Below the pieces are notes generated by a model. That model did no database searches. It saw only the letters and a list, made by a program, of their open reading frames with translations, and was not told where the DNA came from. The translations under genes were made by a program, and so were the position numbers. A stretch of 35,335 nucleotides of DNA from Armatimonadota bacterium (GTDB taxonomy: Bacteria > Armatimonadota > Hebobacteria > GCA-020354555 > CP070648), in the NCBI GenBank assembly GCA_035527535.1, contig DATLAK010000175.1, forward strand, positions 1 through 35,335, read 5' to 3'. Below, piece by piece: positions 31,886 to 35,335 of the stretch (position 1 is the stretch's first letter; each line of letters begins with the position of its first letter).

Positions 31886-31987
31886 TCAAGGCCTCGACGC
31901 TTGCGCGCCGCGGCCCCGTCTGAGCGCGATACGATGCTTTTCCATCGGTATCTTGCCGCCGGCCGTGACGATCGTTTCCGCGCACAT
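31886..31987 (-). CDS. Possible 33-residue leader ORF upstream of the barrel gene
   Basis: An ATG at 31987, nine bases after GAGG, opens MCAETIVTAGGKIPMEKHRI and closes at TGA 31888-31886. It lies about 36 bases after the predicted transcription start and ends 77 bases before the barrel gene. Many codons end in G or C. It could be a regulatory leader peptide, a small protein or chance; I recognise no family. Confidence 0.3.
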   Translation of the reverse strand: MCAETIVTAGGKIPMEKHRIALRRGRGAQASRP

Positions 31988-32029
31988 GCCGCCTCTGTCA
32001 TCATCAGCGCCGCGGCCCACCGCGCCGGT

Positions 32030-32058
32030 AGTATAGCCAACGCATGATTGCCTGTCAA
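32030..32058 (-). promoter_or_regulatory. Sigma70-type promoter of the beta-barrel gene
   Basis: On the minus strand TTGACA (32058-32053) and TATACT (32035-32030) are separated by 17 bases, the same near-consensus pair as at infC. Transcription from about 32023 gives a leader of roughly 215 bases. Confidence 0.88.
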
Positions 32059-32153
32059 GCTGGCCGAGGCCGGGGGTTGGGACCGGACAGGTTGATTGTT
32101 ACCCCCTGGGGGAGGCGAAGGAGTTGCGGATTCTTGCTCTGAAATCCGTGGGG

Positions 32154-32194
32154 CCCGCGGGCGAGAAACGGTTGCGCGAGCTCTTGCCCGCGGG
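32154..32194. other. Inverted repeat upstream of the small membrane protein
   Basis: The perfect 9-bp arms CCCGCGGGC (32154-32162) and GCCCGCGGG (32186-32194) flank 23 bases. It lies in the 240-base stretch between the divergent barrel promoter and the small gene at 32301, where no other feature is seen. It could be an operator or an RNA hairpin. Confidence 0.35.
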
Positions 32195-32300
32195 AGGAAA
32201 GACGCGGTTGAAGATGGAATCTGTAGTCGTGCGGCGAGGGGGGCGTGCACCGACTCGGCGGCTCCCGCGCGGCGGGGCGCGGAGGAAAGGAATACCTCTC

Positions 32301-32474
32301 GTGCGCAAGCGAGCCATCCTGCCCCTGGCGATCGTCTGCCTCGTCCTGATCGTGGCCGCGATCACCGTCTATGCCGCCCGGGCGCAGGTCGTCCGCTTGT
32401 CCGCCCGGGCCCGATCGGCGGTTCCGCCGATCACCGCGGGGCGGACCTCGCTCCCGGACCTCCCCCGCCGATGA
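32301..32474 (+). CDS. Small single-helix membrane protein, unknown
   Basis: The protein has 57 residues: a basic start (RKR), one hydrophobic helix (ILPLAIVCLVLIVAAITVYAA) and a basic, Ser/Pro-containing tail. The GTG at 32301 has AGGAAAGGA upstream. It precedes the alpha-mannosidase by 172 bases and may share its transcript. No family is recognised; an anchored microprotein or a short export-signal remnant are both possible. Confidence 0.4.
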   Translation: MRKRAILPLAIVCLVLIVAAITVYAARAQVVRLSARARSAVPPITAGRTSLPDLPRR

Positions 32475-32646
32475 GACCCGTCCCCGCCCGGCAGACTCCG
32501 GTGCGGTAGTCGTTCGCGCCCTGCAAGGACCTCCTTCCGCGCTGGCGCAGGGAAGCCACACCTCTCCGGCGAAGTCACCCCCCTGCAACCGGCGTCTGGC
32601 GCCGAAGCCCCCCAGGCGGCGGGTGAATCCCCATGGAGGCAACTAC

Positions 32647-35211
32647 ATGACCCCGCGCAGGCCCATCGTGCACCTGGTGTGCAACGCCCACCTCGACCCC
32701 ATCTGGATGTGGCCCTGGGAGGAGGGCGCCCGTGAGGCGATCTCGACTTTCCGCACCGCCGCCGATTTCTGCGATGAATATCCCCGGTTCATCTTCAACC
32801 ATAACGAGAGCGTGCTCTACGAGTGGGTCGAGGAGTACGATCCCGCTCTTTTCGCCCGCCTCCAGGGCCTGGTCAAGGCCGGACGTTGGCATATTGCCGG
32901 CGGGTGGTATTTGCAGCCCGACTGCAACCTGCCGGGGGGTGAGACCTTCGTGCGGCTCATCTCCGTGGCGCGGCGCTACTTCGCGGACAAGTTCGGCGCG
33001 CGGCCCACCGTGGCCTACAACTTCGACCCCTTCGGCCACCACGGCAGTCTGCCGCAGATCCTGCGGCAGACCGGCTACGAGATGTACCTTCACTGCCGGC
33101 CCGGCGCCAATCTGCTGGAGCTGCCCGCCCCGCTCTATCGCTGGCAGGGCCTGGACGGGTCGCAGACCCTCGCCCTGCGGCCGGCCACCGGCTGGTACGG
33201 CACCTTCGAGCACACCGGCCTCGAAAGCGTGCGCCGCGGCGTGGAGTTCGCGCGCCACACCGGCGAGGACCAGCTCGTGCTGTGGGGCCTGGGCGACCAC
33301 GGCGGCGGCCCCAGCCGCAAGCTCCTGGAGGCGATCCACGCGGTGATGGATGAGACCGCCGACGTGGAGATTCGCCACAGCACGCCGGAGGCGTACCTGG
33401 CGCGAATCAAGGACCGCCCGGCGGGCCGCTGCGCGCCTGTTCACCGCGGCGACCTCCAGCGCAGCTTCCCCGGGTGCTACATCTCGATGGCGCCCATCAA
33501 GCGCGCCATGCGCCGCGGCGAGGCGCTGCTGGCGTCGGCGGAGCGCTGGTCCACGGTGGCGTGGCACGAGCGCGGGCGCGCCTACCCGCAGGGGCGACTC
33601 GATCAAGCCTGGAAGGGCGTGGCCTTCAACACCTTCCATGACATCCTGGCCGGCTCGTCGTCGGAGGCGGCGTCGCTGCAGGACGTAATGGAGATCTTCG
33701 GGCGCTCAGCCGATGTCTGCCGAAGCCTGCGCATGGCGGCGCAGATGGCGCTGCTGCCCGAGGTCCCGCCCCGCCCGGACACGATTCCGGTCTATGTCTT
33801 CAATCCACACGCCCACGCGATGACGGCGCCGGTGGGCCTCGAGTTCCTGATGGAATACATGCCGCGCCCGGAGGCGAAGTCGTTCGCGCTATACGACGAT
33901 ACCGGCCGCCAAATGGGGTGCCAGAACCAGGGCGGGCCTTTCGAGCGCACGGGGAGCCTGGGGGGGTGGCATCGGTATCTGGGGTTCGTGGCGCAGGTAC
34001 CGCCGCTATCGGCGCGGCGCTACGAGGTGCGCCGCCACGAGCAGCCCGCCGCCGGCCGCTCGCCGCTGACGGTCAGGCGCACCCGCGCCGGCATCGTCGT
34101 CGAGAACCGCTGGCTGCGAGCCAAGTTCTCGCGCGAGACCGGCGGCCTCGCCTCGCTGGTGGACAAGCGGAGCGGCCGGGATCTGCTGCGCGGCAGCGTG
34201 CGGCCGGCGGCGATGAAGGACACCCTCGACGCCTGGGGCGGGGAGGCCAACGCCAACTTCAGCACGCCGCTGGGTGAATTCGCGCCGCTGTCCCCGCGCG
34301 AGGTCGCGCGCTGGGCGGGGGAGGACAAGACCGAGGTTCCCGCGCTGCACGTCCTGTTCAGTGGCCCGGTGAGTGTGACGATTCAATCGCTGGTGGGGTG
34401 GCGGCGCTCGCGGGTGTGCCAGCAGTTCACGGTTTACGCGGACCTGCCGCAGATGGAGGTGAACCTGCGCGTCCACTGGCAGGAGCGCCGCCAGTGCCTG
34501 AAGTGGGTGCTGCCGTTCCGGCTGAAGGACAGCCGGGCGGTGTGCGAGGTGCCGTTCGCAGCCATCGAGCGTTCAACGGACGGAGCGGAGAACGTCGGCG
34601 GGCGCTGGGTGCGGCTGGAGGAGAAAGCGGGCGACCGCTTGGCCGTCGGCGTCGCCAACGACGGGCAGTACGCGTTTCACGCGCGCGGCGACGGCGAGCT
34701 GGGGCTGAGCCTGGTGCGGGGGGCGGCGCACTGCCGCTTCGACGATCTGCCCGCGCGGGCCGATGAGCACCACACCTACATGGACCAGGGGCAGCACGAC
34801 TTCCGCTTTCGCGTCTTGTGGGGCAAGGCGCCGGCGCTGGCCAAGGCCCTCATCCCCGCGGCAATGGAGCTCAACCTGCCGCTGGAGCCGTTCTTCATCT
34901 ACCACCAGCCCATGCCGCAGCCCGGTGCGCCGCGGCATGCCGCGCCCCTGCTGGAGGTCACGCCCGAAACGGTAGTGCTGTCCGCTCTCAAGCGCGCCGA
35001 CGACGGGGATGACCTCATCGTGCGCCTGTACGAGGCCCTGGGGCGGCGGACGCGGGCGACCCTGCGCCTGGCGGGGGCGCGCTCGCCGTTCGAGCTGGAC
35101 TTCGGCCCGTTCGAGATCAAGACCCTGCGGTTCACCCGCACCGCCCGCGGGTTCGCGCTCACCGCGTGCAACCTGCTGGAGGAGCCTGAGCCGAACATGT
35201 CGCCTTCATAG
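32647..35211 (+). CDS. GH38 alpha-mannosidase
   Basis: GH38 enzymes are zinc-dependent retaining alpha-mannosidases; bacterial members trim N-glycan-like or mannosylglycerate-type substrates. The 854-residue protein has the zinc ligands His15 and Asp17 (VCNAHLDPIWMWPWEEG). The nucleophile is Asp127 in AYNFDPFGHHGSLPQIL, and a further zinc histidine lies in VAFNTFHDILAGSS. The C-terminal beta-domains (about 400-850) include SGPVSVTIQSLVGWRRSRVCQQFTVY and end with the FELDFGPFEIKTLRF strand typical of the family. No signal peptide is present, so it acts in the cytoplasm. GGAGG precedes ATG 32647. With the GH130 enzyme it points to mannoside breakdown. Confidence 0.93.
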   Translation: MTPRRPIVHLVCNAHLDPIWMWPWEEGAREAISTFRTAADFCDEYPRFIFNHNESVLYEWVEEYDPALFARLQGLVKAGRWHIAGGWYLQPDCNLPGGETFVRLISVARRYFADKFGARPTVAYNFDPFGHHGSLPQILRQTGYEMYLHCRPGANLLELPAPLYRWQGLDGSQTLALRPATGWYGTFEHTGLESVRRGVEFARHTGEDQLVLWGLGDHGGGPSRKLLEAIHAVMDETADVEIRHSTPEAYLARIKDRPAGRCAPVHRGDLQRSFPGCYISMAPIKRAMRRGEALLASAERWSTVAWHERGRAYPQGRLDQAWKGVAFNTFHDILAGSSSEAASLQDVMEIFGRSADVCRSLRMAAQMALLPEVPPRPDTIPVYVFNPHAHAMTAPVGLEFLMEYMPRPEAKSFALYDDTGRQMGCQNQGGPFERTGSLGGWHRYLGFVAQVPPLSARRYEVRRHEQPAAGRSPLTVRRTRAGIVVENRWLRAKFSRETGGLASLVDKRSGRDLLRGSVRPAAMKDTLDAWGGEANANFSTPLGEFAPLSPREVARWAGEDKTEVPALHVLFSGPVSVTIQSLVGWRRSRVCQQFTVYADLPQMEVNLRVHWQERRQCLKWVLPFRLKDSRAVCEVPFAAIERSTDGAENVGGRWVRLEEKAGDRLAVGVANDGQYAFHARGDGELGLSLVRGAAHCRFDDLPARADEHHTYMDQGQHDFRFRVLWGKAPALAKALIPAAMELNLPLEPFFIYHQPMPQPGAPRHAAPLLEVTPETVVLSALKRADDGDDLIVRLYEALGRRTRATLRLAGARSPFELDFGPFEIKTLRFTRTARGFALTACNLLEEPEPNMSPS

Positions 35212-35308
35212 ATGGAAGTCGCGTTGCTGCCCTCGCGCCTCGACCTGTCGGGGCGCGCCCAAGGGCGATCCCCGCTTCTTGCGAACACACCTACCTTCGA
35301 TTTGGGTA

Positions 35309-35335
35309 TTGACAAATGCTCATAAGCATGGTATA
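35309..35335 (+). promoter_or_regulatory. Promoter truncated by the window end
   Basis: TTGACA (35309-35314), a 17-base spacer, then TATA at the last four bases: a sigma70-type promoter whose -10 is cut off. The spacer contains ATGCT-CATA-AGCAT, a short dyad placed like an operator. The controlled gene lies outside the window. Confidence 0.7.

Noticed and set aside
31809-32023. c-di-GMP (GEMM) or other known riboswitch in the barrel-gene leader
   Set aside because: Some GCAAG/AAAGC words are present, but the conserved core arrangement could not be matched by eye.

Overview
The window is G+C-rich bacterial chromosome with genes closely packed on both strands. LptD-like and LptF/G-like genes indicate a two-membrane (LPS or LPS-like) cell envelope. 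An exported beta-barrel-like protein, stand-alone glycoside hydrolases, a planctomycete/Armatimonadota-style FAD oxidoreductase and many short dispersed palindromes suggest an uncultivated environmental diderm. An Armatimonadota-like lineage is my best guess, but the sequence does not prove it. No rRNA, tRNA or CRISPR was seen.

Layout. 1-2.4 kb: a small membrane protein faces the translation cluster infC-rpmI-rplT (minus), which has a textbook promoter and an AUC start on infC. 2.5-5.4 kb: an FAD oxidoreductase, a zinc-ribbon membrane protein with its own promoter, a structured RNA that I read as 6S RNA (minus strand, with promoter), and repeat-rich spacers. 5.4-11 kb: a carbohydrate block of an exported TIM-barrel-like protein, a Gfo/Idh/MocA oxidoreductase, a GH130 mannoside phosphorylase and an exported PQQ-type beta-propeller. 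11-17.6 kb: arginine biosynthesis argC-argJ-argB-argD-(membrane protein)-argG, with argJ implying the acetyl-recycling pathway. 17.7-19.1 kb: a histidine phosphatase overlapping cobO, then a frameshifted small gene. 19.2-21.2 kb: an Eis-like acetyltransferase, then hicB beside a broken hicA. 21.3-24.5 kb: lptF/G and lptD, overlapping. 24.6-27.1 kb: a ferritin-like/ferredoxin pair divergent from alanine dehydrogenase (ald). 27.1-29.3 kb: a foreign island between ald and rlmN. 29.3-35.3 kb: rlmN, a lone receiver domain, an outer-membrane beta-barrel-like protein with a long leader, a small membrane protein and a GH38 alpha-mannosidase. A promoter is cut off by the window end.

The most unusual region is the island. 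A REP-associated tyrosine transposase (RAYT) sits between perfect 26-bp inverted repeats, and a transposase-less hairpin made of the same palindrome (REPIN-like) lies 1.4 kb away. One copy forms the 3' end of ald and the other the 3' end of rlmN. In both genes the palindrome is read in the same frame, giving the new C-terminal tail GDSRLN followed by a stop. Between them lie a frameshifted IS transposase remnant and an A+T-richer acetyltransferase.

The second theme is short inverted-repeat DNA: two MITE-like 136-140 bp elements, a 28-bp perfect palindrome family nested in them, a 24-bp palindrome in three spacers of the arg cluster, and two other inverted-repeat pairs. Product names rest on motifs read by eye. 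Starts were chosen from ribosome binding sites and family N-termini.
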